Assembly: GCA_004322325.1 (NCBI GenBank)
Contig: SCTP01000145.1
Span: forward strand, 1-5,194
Direction of reading: 5' to 3'
Length of the DNA stretch: 5,194 bases
Origin: Gammaproteobacteria bacterium
Lineage (GTDB): Bacteria; Pseudomonadota; Gammaproteobacteria; DSM-16500
The notes beneath the pieces were generated by a model. The model was given only the letters and a program-made list of their open reading frames with translations. It had not been told where the DNA came from and did no database searches. Below are positions 1 to 4,822 of this stretch, one piece after another. The position numbers and the translations under genes are program-made. Position 1 is the first letter of the stretch; every line of letters starts with the position of its first letter.

Positions 1-677
1 CATTTATTTTGCCTAATATTCCACCCATTCATCACACACGAGGCGGCTTAGAATTAGCAGATCCTCTTGCTGATGCAACACGATTAGATTGGCTATATCT
101 CACGCAATTATTGAATGGTTCAGGCTCGAATCAACGAGGAAAATATAAGTCCTCTTATCAAATTGGAAATTTTACTCAAACAGAAATTGATGGTTTTTGG
201 AATAATTTAAGTATTGCTAATCCTCATCTTACTCAATCGTTAGTACAAATCGATTCCTATGGTGGATGTATTAATACCTATGACACCGATGGGAAGCAAC
301 AAACCTCTGTTTGTCAGCGAAAATCATTGCTGAAAGCGCAATTTCAAACTTATTGGAGTATTACTACCAGTGAAGAAGGTGATGAAAAAGAAATTGAAGA
401 TGAACAAATTGGCTGGATACGAAAAATTTTCACGGATGTCTATGCAGAGCAAGGCGGCAAACCCTATCCAGGAGCGGATGGTCGCTATCAAGGCTGTTAT
501 ATAAACTATCCAGATATTGATATGAAATACATTAATAATGATCACATCACTATCGATACGCGTTGGTTGGAATTATATTATGGGGATAGAATAGATAACT
601 TAATTGCAGCCAAGCAAACATTTGATCCAAATAATGTGTTCTTTCATGAGATGTCTATCCCTCTTACAAAAACTTAA
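1..677 (+). CDS. FAD-dependent oxidoreductase, berberine-bridge-enzyme type, C-terminal part (5' end outside window)
   Basis: This is the 3' portion of a flavoprotein oxidase or dehydrogenase of the FAD-linked oxidase family with a C-terminal BBE domain. The reading frame is open to the left edge (the codons at 3-8 read Phe-Ile), and the first possible start is a TTG at 9 with no ribosome binding site, so the gene almost certainly begins upstream. The visible 222 or so residues cover the end of the substrate domain and the BBE domain. The diagnostic BBE pieces are YINYPDIDM (near 499-522), then ELYYGDRIDNLIAAKQTFDP followed by NNVFF (near 570-645), which match the family pattern of NY-x-D and YYG...L...K...DP.NvF. 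The FAD-binding PP-loop domain, with its usual His and Cys attachment sites, lies outside the window. The substrate cannot be told; the family oxidises sugars, alkaloids and other alcohols. The gene ends at a hairpin and converges with the next gene. Confidence 0.85.
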   Translation, partial: FILPNIPPIHHTRGGLELADPLADATRLDWLYLTQLLNGSGSNQRGKYKSSYQIGNFTQTEIDGFWNNLSIANPHLTQSLVQIDSYGGCINTYDTDGKQQTSVCQRKSLLKAQFQTYWSITTSEEGDEKEIEDEQIGWIRKIFTDVYAEQGGKPYPGADGRYQGCYINYPDIDMKYINNDHITIDTRWLELYYGDRIDNLIAAKQTFDPNNVFFHEMSIPLTKT

Positions 678-686
678 ACACAGGAT

Positions 687-711
687 CATCCTGGAATTAT
701 TTTCCAGGATG
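687..711. terminator. Hairpin between converging genes, probable terminator
   Basis: The arms CATCCTGGAA (687-696) and TTCCAGGATG (702-711) form a perfect 10-bp stem with a 5-nt loop, starting 9 bp after the oxidoreductase stop codon. There is no T-run on the plus-strand side. On the minus strand the stem is followed by a T-richer stretch (complement of 665-680), so it may serve the minus-strand regulator at least as well as the oxidoreductase. An overlapping short dyad, CAGGAT-C-ATCCTG (681-693), offers an alternative fold. Confidence 0.55.
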
Positions 712-747
712 AGGTGAAATATCAAGACTACCGAAACCGATAATGAC

Positions 748-1089
748 TCATTCTGTATGTCGATTCTTAAATTTTTTAAATGTTGAATTAATTAATTCTA
801 TTCTTTTTTCAACCTTATTTGCCGCCGCTTCGAGTGTAAAACCTTCATCTAAAAGTTCTTTTATAAGTAATATTTTTTTAATTTCCAAATAGTTAAAACG
901 CCTAGTTGTACCTGACTCATCGACTGTTTTAATTAACCCTTTTTCCTGCCAATAGCGTAATTTGCGTTGCGGAATGTTAGTAATTTCCGCAACTTCTCCA
1001 ATCCCAACAATTAACTTAGTTAGAAATTCATGATCATCCAATATATTTATGGTGCTAAGTTTATGATTTTGAGAAGTTTTTTTTGCCAT
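748..1089 (-). CDS. Small MerR-family transcriptional regulator
   Basis: This encodes a DNA-binding regulator of about 113 residues made of little more than a MerR-type winged helix-turn-helix. Residues 26-55 (LIVGIGEVAEITNIPQRKLR, then YWQEKGLI) are the first helix-turn-helix. The wing and second helix pair follow (TTRRFNYLEIKKILLIKELL, then DEGFTLEAA). A short basic, probably helical tail ends the protein and there is no effector-binding domain, as in GlnR/TnrA-like small MerR proteins. The frame is open to an ATG at 1116, but the ATG at 1089 is preferred because GTGAGG stands 6 bp before it, while the upstream ATG has no clear ribosome binding site. The gene is divergent from the isochorismatase-like hydrolase and shares a 106-bp spacer containing two dyads, so it probably regulates itself and the hydrolase. 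The inducing signal is unknown. Confidence 0.88.
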   Translation of the reverse strand: MAKKTSQNHKLSTINILDDHEFLTKLIVGIGEVAEITNIPQRKLRYWQEKGLIKTVDESGTTRRFNYLEIKKILLIKELLDEGFTLEAAANKVEKRIELINSTFKKFKNRHTE

Positions 1090-1109
1090 TGTCGCCTCAC
1101 AACGTATTG

Positions 1110-1137
1110 TTGACATTTCATCATTTAATGATATTAT
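1110..1137 (+). promoter_or_regulatory. Sigma70-type promoter for the isochorismatase-like gene
   Basis: A perfect -35 TTGACA (1110-1115) is separated by 16 bp from a good -10 TATTAT (1132-1137), on the coding strand of the hydrolase. The expected transcription start near 1144 falls at the first base of the large palindrome at 1144-1168, giving a leader of about 52 nt. The start codon at 1196 is preceded by GAGG (1187-1190). Confidence 0.65.
1120..1132. promoter_or_regulatory. Dyad in the promoter spacer, candidate MerR-protein site
   Basis: ATCATT-T-AATGAT is a perfect 6+6 dyad lying between the -35 and -10 of the hydrolase promoter, the place where MerR-family proteins typically bind. Its core CATTTAATG (1122-1130) recurs as the exact reverse complement CATTAAATG at 1142-1150, which joins it to the larger dyad to the right. 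Binding by the neighbouring regulator is inferred. Confidence 0.45.
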
Positions 1138-1164
1138 CTTACATTAAATGTAATTTAATTACAA
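1133..1164 (-). promoter_or_regulatory. Possible promoter of the MerR-type regulator gene
   Basis: On the minus strand TTGTAA (1164-1159) and GATAAT (1138-1133) are separated by 20 bp, a long spacer of the kind used at MerR-controlled promoters. The candidate -10 overlaps the -10 of the opposite promoter, and the candidate -35 lies in the 25-bp palindrome. In such AT-rich DNA other -10 choices exist, so this is tentative. Confidence 0.35.
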
Positions 1165-1168
1165 TTAA
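1144..1168. promoter_or_regulatory. 25-bp palindrome between divergent genes, candidate operator
   Basis: The sequence is a 12+1+12 dyad with 11 of 12 pairs matching; its heart is TGTAATTTAATTACA (1149-1163). It begins at the predicted transcription start of the hydrolase and covers the candidate -35 of the regulator gene, so occupancy could block both. The TGTAA...TTACA half-sites recall the GlnR/TnrA box (TGTNA-N7-TNACA), but the spacing here is two bases shorter. Confidence 0.55.
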
Positions 1169-1195
1169 GGCGACAAAATATTAATCGAGGCAAGT

Positions 1196-1804
1196 ATGAT
1201 AAATTTACAAAATAGCGCATTGTTACTAATAGAATTCCAAAATGAATGGCTAACTGAAAAAGGCAAGCTTAATCATTTATTATCAGATAGAGAGCAATTT
1301 TTAACTTCTTTAAAGAATGCAGAAAATGTAATTAAATGTGCTCGTGATTCAAGAATACATATTATTCATTCTGGTCTTAGCTATACAAATAAATATAAAG
1401 AACTGGGAGAAGCACAGCATGGGTTACGAGCAGCTATTCAGGCAAAGAAAACATTTCTTGAAAATACAAATGCTAGTCAATTCACAGCACCTTTTGACCC
1501 TCAGGAAAATGAATTCGTCGTAAGTGGCAGAATAGGTAGCAGTGCATTCTCTGGATCAAATCTAGACGCATATTTACGAAATAATCGCATTAACATATTA
1601 TTCATAATGGGGTATGCACTGCATGTTTGCGTTGAATCAACGTTTCGTGCAGCACACGATCTAGGATATGAATCAATAATCATTGAGGATGCTTCATCCG
1701 CATTTAATCAAGAACAAAAAAAATATTTCTTACAAAACATTGTTCATCACTTTGGCGACAAAATGAAATCGGATGATTTTCTAAATCTCTTAAAAAGAGG
1801 ATAA
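1196..1804 (+). CDS. Isochorismatase-like cysteine hydrolase
   Basis: This is a 202-residue cytoplasmic enzyme of the isochorismatase-like alpha/beta hydrolase superfamily, which also includes nicotinamidases and other amidohydrolases. The first strand motif is ALLLIEFQNEW (residues 8-18). The middle motif is GRIGSSAFSGSNLDAYL (111-127). The nucleophile loop is GYALHVCVESTFRAAHDLGY (139-158) with Cys145, followed by IIIEDASSAF (161-170). The family triad is usually Asp-Lys-Cys; here Cys145 is kept, but Glu13 and Arg112 occupy the Asp and Lys positions. This may be a subfamily trait or may alter activity, so the substrate is unassigned and no nicotinamidase or isochorismatase role is claimed. 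The ATG at 1196 has GAGG 5 bp upstream. Length is normal for the family. The gene is divergent from a MerR-type regulator that probably controls it. Confidence 0.87.
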   Translation: MINLQNSALLLIEFQNEWLTEKGKLNHLLSDREQFLTSLKNAENVIKCARDSRIHIIHSGLSYTNKYKELGEAQHGLRAAIQAKKTFLENTNASQFTAPFDPQENEFVVSGRIGSSAFSGSNLDAYLRNNRINILFIMGYALHVCVESTFRAAHDLGYESIIIEDASSAFNQEQKKYFLQNIVHHFGDKMKSDDFLNLLKRG

Positions 1805-1822
1805 ATTAATGGGGTAGTAGCA

Positions 1823-1850
1823 GTTGTCAACAACACTTGAAAACTGACCA
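1823..1850. mobile_element. Possible IS21-family terminal scar
   Basis: On the minus strand TGGTCAGTTTTCAAGTGTTG, followed by TTGAC, begins where the kinase homology ends. It resembles the terminal sequences of IS21-family elements as I recall them, which often carry TGAAAA..TGACC-like tips. No transposase and no second end are present, so at most it is a scar left by insertion followed by deletion. This was judged by eye only. Confidence 0.3.
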
Positions 1851-1949
1851 CCTAACCAGAGTCGCTTTTAAAGCCTGTGCAAATGTGTCAGCAAGTGTTG
1901 TTTTACTCGCATCCGTTACACCGCTAATGCCAACAACTTTGGGGTTCAT
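1827..1949 (-). pseudogene. Truncated P-loop kinase (uridine kinase / nicotinamide riboside kinase-like), N-terminal remnant
   Basis: A 40-codon minus-strand frame begins MNPKVVGISGVTDASKTTLA and continues DTFAQALKATLVRW. This closely resembles the N-terminus of nicotinamide riboside kinase and related uridine-kinase-like proteins, whose P-loop reads GISGVTNSGKTTLA. Two things show it is broken. The Walker A glycine before the lysine is a serine (DASKTT instead of x-GKTT). Kinase-like sequence stops after about residue 34 and runs into unrelated residues SVFKCC and a TGA, where full proteins continue for well over 150 residues. The breakpoint is near 1848, at a sequence resembling an IS21-family end. 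The ATG at 1949 lies 12 bp after the stop of the ankyrin-like gene, with AAGTAGG as ribosome binding site, so the intact gene was probably cotranscribed with it. Confidence 0.7.
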
Positions 1950-1961
1950 AGTTAAACCTAC

Positions 1962-2984
1962 TTACTGGAAGTGAAGCCAATTATAAATCTCATTACGTAT
2001 GCTTTCTTGTAATCCCTCTCGTAAGCTTGCCAAACTCGCCTGTTTTTCATCGATATAATTTTTCAAAATAGATACTGCACTTATTGCAACACGCTTCCCG
2101 AGCCAGCCGCTTGTCCGCTGCCACAACAGCTGAGTCCCGTCGTCATCGTGTAGATTTTCGAGAAAATCGAATCCTAAAGATTTGAGCATACGCTGGGGAA
2201 TGCAAAGCCCATAAGCGCAGTACAAGTCGCGCTGCTTATCAGTCTGAAACACATGAAAGTTTTCAACATATGCTTTATAGCCAGCAATAAGTAGCTGCTC
2301 TACATCCACATAATCGTCTATCACGATAGCAACCCTAGGCAGCAGCTCTTTTCTAAATGCTTCTATTGCCATTTTTGTTTCTTTGCTGATCATGTCAATT
2401 ATTCCACCTTTACCTGCACCATACGGCATGGGAAAAGTTTCTTTTGCTATTACATTAATCAACGCCTTCATTTTAGAAACATACTGCTTTTTCTCTTGCT
2501 CGCTGATTTCACGAACTTTCCATTGTGCTAAGGCTTTTGCTTTGCCATCTTCAAGCTTATCAAAATAAGGAAGCATCATTTTGACCATTTCAAGCTGACG
2601 TCTTTTTGTGGCTATTTCAAATGGCTTTCCAACCTGGAACCGTTGCCTGGTCTTCTGGCTTTCTATTTCTTCTTTTATTTTCGGTTCTATTAGCAAAAGC
2701 TCTGGTTTTGCATCTAGAATCCTTTTCACGACATCTCTGTCGTCATCTACCACCGCTTGCAGCAGTTGTTTTAAAGCGAATCTGTCGAGATCTGGTTGAA
2801 AGAATTTATGGATAGCCTTGTTAGTTCTAGCATAGGCGCTTTTGCTTTTTTCATCAGGAATAAATGAACCAATAAGCCGAAGAACATCAGGCGATGCGAC
2901 TACCAACGAGTATTCATTCTCGCTATTAACTCTATCTTTTCTTTTATTCAACACAACTACTACCCCCTTTCTACTTCGTATCAT
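1962..2984 (-). CDS. F-box-like / degenerate ankyrin-repeat protein, candidate secreted effector
   Basis: This 340-residue protein has no enzyme motif, signal peptide or membrane segment. Residues 28-63 (VVASPDVLRLIGSFIPDEKS, then KSAYARTNKAIHKFF) look like an F-box, which in eukaryotes docks on Skp1 of SCF ubiquitin ligases. Residues 73-100 (LLQAVVDDDRDVVKRILDAK, then PELLLIE) and 118-145 (VGKPFEIATKRRQLEMVKMM, then LPYF) resemble ankyrin helices with a long lysine/glutamate-rich linker. The rest is a helical region I do not recognise. Related architectures are known among Legionella and Coxiella-type effectors; secretion is inferred. The ATG at 2984 has a weak ribosome binding site. A GTG at 2954 (residue 11) follows AAAGGGGG with 8 bp spacing and may be the true start, giving 330 residues. 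The gene starts 21 bp after hicB, with no terminator between, and is followed by the kinase remnant. Confidence 0.75.
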   Translation of the reverse strand: MIRSRKGVVVVLNKRKDRVNSENEYSLVVASPDVLRLIGSFIPDEKSKSAYARTNKAIHKFFQPDLDRFALKQLLQAVVDDDRDVVKRILDAKPELLLIEPKIKEEIESQKTRQRFQVGKPFEIATKRRQLEMVKMMLPYFDKLEDGKAKALAQWKVREISEQEKKQYVSKMKALINVIAKETFPMPYGAGKGGIIDMISKETKMAIEAFRKELLPRVAIVIDDYVDVEQLLIAGYKAYVENFHVFQTDKQRDLYCAYGLCIPQRMLKSLGFDFLENLHDDDGTQLLWQRTSGWLGKRVAISAVSILKNYIDEKQASLASLREGLQESIRNEIYNWLHFQ

Positions 2985-3005
2985 TCACGATTTATGTAGT
3001 TCTAT

Positions 3006-3332
3006 TCAACTAGCCTCAGAAAGCAACTCCGTAACCCACGAATTCAAGCTTTTGCCTTGCACCTCTGCCATCATTGCGACCCGCGCATGAAGTTCTGGCG
3101 GAACACGTAACATGATATGCCCCGAATAAGGTTTCTGAGGTGAGCGTCCTGCTTTTTTACAAGTCTCAAGATAATCATCTACTGCTTCTTCAAACGCTTT
3201 ATGCAGTTCAATCACAGAATCACCATGAAAACCTACTATATCATTGATACCTGCTATATGGCCTACAAAGCAATCATCTTCATCACTATACTCTATTCGA
3301 GCTGCATAACCTTTATACTGCATTGTGTTCAT
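3006..3332 (-). CDS. hicB: HicB-family antitoxin
   Basis: This is the antitoxin and transcriptional repressor of a type II HicAB module, 108 residues long. Residues 6-65 form the partial RNase-H-like HicB fold that covers the toxin active site (YKGYAARIEYSDEDDCFVGH...GFHGDSVIELHKAFEEAVDDY). Residues 70-106 form a C-terminal ribbon-helix-helix DNA-binding domain (SGHIMLRVPPELHARVAMMA, then EVQGKSLNSWVTELLSEA). The ATG at 3332 overlaps the hicA stop in an ATGA, with GGGAG 7 bp upstream inside hicA, so translation is probably coupled. The gene order toxin then antitoxin is the usual one for hicAB. It is expected to bind the palindrome upstream of hicA. The next gene begins only 21 bp downstream. 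Confidence 0.92.
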   Translation of the reverse strand: MNTMQYKGYAARIEYSDEDDCFVGHIAGINDIVGFHGDSVIELHKAFEEAVDDYLETCKKAGRSPQKPYSGHIMLRVPPELHARVAMMAEVQGKSLNSWVTELLSEAS

Positions 3333-3583
3333 GGCATGACTCCCATTTTTTCAAGAAATGCTCGTGCATCGCGTACTTGATAAGGCTTGGCTTCCTTTTG
3401 CGGATGCGGCCTATGAAAGGTAGCAATGATCCCATTGAGCTCAAACCGAACCCGTGAACCAGCACCTTCTATCAATTTTGCTCCAATTGCTTGAAATAAT
3501 GACTCTATTTTTCGCCACTCCAGCGAACTTGGAACAGGTTTCTGGAAAATAACTTCCAGTGTTTTTCGATGCGTCTTATTCAT
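3329..3583 (-). CDS. hicA: HicA-family mRNA interferase toxin
   Basis: This is the toxin of a HicAB module, 84 residues long, with a small double-stranded-RNA-binding-like fold that cleaves mRNA and related RNAs when released from HicB. It begins MNKTHRKTLEVIFQKPVP, carries EWRKIESLFQAIGAKLIEGA (residues 22-41), then the strand GSRVRFELNG (42-51), then FHRPHP (56-61) with two candidate catalytic histidines, His57 and His60. The ending RDARAFLEKMGV is the usual HicA C-terminal helix. An in-frame TTG exists at 3604, but it lies inside the palindromic operator. The ATG at 3583, with GGA 6 bp upstream, is the first ATG and matches the family N-terminus. The toxin appears intact, and its stop overlaps the hicB start by 4 bp. 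Confidence 0.9.
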   Translation of the reverse strand: MNKTHRKTLEVIFQKPVPSSLEWRKIESLFQAIGAKLIEGAGSRVRFELNGIIATFHRPHPQKEAKPYQVRDARAFLEKMGVMP

Positions 3584-3594
3584 TACGTTTCCAT

Positions 3595-3617
3595 ATGCTA
3601 TCAAATTATGATAGCAT
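3595..3617. promoter_or_regulatory. Perfect 23-bp palindrome, probable HicB operator
   Basis: The arms ATGCTATCA (3595-3603) and TGATAGCAT (3609-3617) are exact reverse complements around AATTA. The site sits 11 bp upstream of the hicA start codon and covers the predicted -10 element. This matches how ribbon-helix-helix antitoxins repress their own operon. HicB binding is inferred from position and symmetry. Confidence 0.7.
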
Positions 3618-3635
3618 AGACGAGGTTTATTTCAA
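3608..3635 (-). promoter_or_regulatory. Predicted promoter of the hicAB-ankyrin run
   Basis: On the minus strand TTGAAA (3635-3630) and TATCAT (3613-3608) are separated by 16 bp; each differs from the sigma70 consensus at one position. The -10 lies inside the palindrome at 3595-3617, so HicB binding would exclude polymerase. No other convincing promoter was found between here and the ankyrin-like gene. Confidence 0.6.
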
Positions 3636-3649
3636 GATCAATACTGGAA

Positions 3650-3669
3650 GAAACTATTTGGCTAGTTTC
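3650..3669 (-). terminator. Weak hairpin downstream of the zeta-like remnant
   Basis: GAAACTA (3650-3656) and TAGTTTC (3663-3669) form a perfect 7-bp stem with a 6-nt loop in the spacer between the zeta-like remnant and the hicA promoter. It would separate the two transcription units on the minus strand, but it has no clear T-run. The rest of the spacer at 3670-3735 shows only AT-rich sequence. Confidence 0.25.
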
Positions 3670-3735
3670 GAAACTTGCGATTATCGATAGTTGTTTAATT
3701 CATTTTATATTCGGATTTTCATCTTCATTCTCTAT

Positions 3736-3931
3736 CTACATCCAGCGTGAGCCACCAGCGTATAGTTTGCTAATTTTATAACTTTTTATAATATTGCTTA
3801 CCATGATTGTAGAAAAACACACAATCTCCGTATTATCGTACATTTGCCATGAATCTGCTATAGGCGTGTATAGGTTAAAAAAAGTTGCTAAGCCCAGCTT
3901 TATACCGTCTACAAATAGACTTCTTTTATAA
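3736..3931 (-). pseudogene. C-terminal remnant of a zeta-toxin-like (COG4185-type) ATPase, cut by the insertion sequence
   Basis: The host-derived part of this minus-strand frame encodes about 64 residues and contains ATFFNLYTPIADSWQMYDNT. This matches the motif FFNLY.PLADSW..YDNS found near the C-terminus of predicted ABC-type ATPases of the zeta-toxin group. The P-loop N-terminal half is missing: upstream sequence is replaced at 3932 by the terminal repeat of the IS3-family element. The only start in frame, a GTG at 3957, lies inside that element and has no ribosome binding site. The residues after YDNT (IVCFSTIMVSNIIKSYKISK and on) do not look like the family, so the tail may be frameshifted or decayed as well. 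If the rest of the gene survives, it should lie to the right of the window. Confidence 0.6.
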
Positions 3932-3957
3932 TGATCTCGCCCCGAATTTATAGACAC
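3932..3957. repeat. Left terminal inverted repeat of the IS3-family element
   Basis: TGATCTCGCCCC starts the repeat and TAGACAC ends it. It pairs with the repeat at 5169-5194 (18 of 26 positions). The orfB stop codon lies 2 bp inside its inner edge. Confidence 0.75.
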
Positions 3958-3959
3958 AC

Positions 3960-4817
3960 CTATGCGACATCTTTACATTGATTCTCAAACGCTTCAGGCG
4001 CTATTGAACCAATTGCTGAATGACGACGGACACGATTGTAATACACTTCGATATACTGGAAAATACTTTGTTTAGCAATTTCTCTTGTTGGATATCGTTC
4101 AGTGTAAACTAATTCTGTTTTTAAACTATGAAAAAAACTTTCTGCAACACTATTATCCCAGCAGTTACCTTTGCGACTCATGCTGCAAATAAACCCAAAG
4201 GATTTAAGTATTTTTTGATAATCATTAGAGCAATACTGACTGCCACGATCAGAATGGAATAGTACGCCACGTGGAAATTTTCGGCGCCATATCGCCATCA
4301 TAAGTGCATCACACACGAGTTGACGTGACATGGTCGGTTGAATTGACCATCCAATGACTGCGCGTGAATATAAGTCAATAACAACTGCCAAATACATCCA
4401 CCCTTCGTCGGTCCAGACATAACTTATGTCACCACACCATTTCTGGTTTGGCGCGTGCGCTGTGAAATCACGATTCAACAGGTTAGGTGCAACAGGCAGG
4501 TTATGCTTAGAATCGGTGGTTACTTTGAATTTTTTCTTTGCCTTGGCGTATAAACCAAGATACTTCATCCTTCTTGCAATGCGATTTTTACTGCATGTTT
4601 CACCCTCATCATGCAATTCATCAGCAATGCGCTTTGCGCCATACCGGCTTTTATGTCTCTTAAAAATGATCATGATTTTTTTATCTAACTCCTCATTGGA
4701 TAGGGCACGCTTTCCTGGCTTGCGTTTAAGCCAGGCATAATAGCCACTACGTTCAAGTGACAGCATGTGACACATCCTCTTAACACTAAAATTTGGCTCA
4801 TTAGCTTTAATAAACAC
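3960..4817 (-). CDS. IS3-family transposase OrfB, DDE integrase domain
   Basis: This is the catalytic part of the IS3-family transposase, 285 residues as drawn. Residues 42-95 form the HTH_21-like region (KRHKSRYGAKRIADELHDEG, then ...RMKYLGLYAKAKKKFK). The RNase-H-like integrase core follows, with Asp130 (WCGDISYVWTDEGWMYLAVV), Asp190 (FHSDRGSQYCS) and Glu226 (GNCWDNSVAESFFHSLKTEL). The second Asp and the Glu are separated by 35 residues, the DD(35)E spacing of the family. The C-terminus YYNRVRRHSAIGSIAPEAFE is also typical. The start given is a GTG with no good ribosome binding site, and the frame stays open upstream into orfA. The functional product is probably the OrfAB fusion of about 388 residues made by a -1 frameshift at 4856-4862. 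No inactivating change is visible. Confidence 0.93.
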   Translation of the reverse strand: MFIKANEPNFSVKRMCHMLSLERSGYYAWLKRKPGKRALSNEELDKKIMIIFKRHKSRYGAKRIADELHDEGETCSKNRIARRMKYLGLYAKAKKKFKVTTDSKHNLPVAPNLLNRDFTAHAPNQKWCGDISYVWTDEGWMYLAVVIDLYSRAVIGWSIQPTMSRQLVCDALMMAIWRRKFPRGVLFHSDRGSQYCSNDYQKILKSFGFICSMSRKGNCWDNSVAESFFHSLKTELVYTERYPTREIAKQSIFQYIEVYYNRVRRHSAIGSIAPEAFENQCKDVA

Positions 4818-4822
4818 GTACT

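Noticed and set aside
324..545. Minus-strand open frame of 73 codons inside the oxidoreductase gene
   Set aside because: It lies wholly within a well-supported coding frame on the other strand, has low-complexity Ile/Phe-rich content and no ribosome binding site.
1754..1764. GGCGACAAAAT repeats the 11-mer found at 1169-1179 in the regulator-hydrolase spacer
   Set aside because: The second copy lies inside the hydrolase coding sequence (Phe-Gly-Asp-Lys-Met), where codon content explains it; a single shared 11-mer in AT-rich DNA is weak evidence.
2606..2815. Plus-strand open frames of 60-70 codons opposite the ankyrin-like gene
   Set aside because: They are antisense shadows of the coherent 340-residue frame, with Ser/Phe/Leu-rich translations and no recognisable motif.
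3958..3961. Reading the GTG at 3957 as the start of a real 73-residue gene
   Set aside because: The first eight or so codons are the terminal inverted repeat of the insertion sequence, so the start is created by the insertion and no ribosome binding site precedes it.
4426..4740. Plus-strand open frame of 104 codons
   Set aside because: It is antisense to the transposase orfB frame, which has a complete DDE signature; the antisense product resembles nothing.
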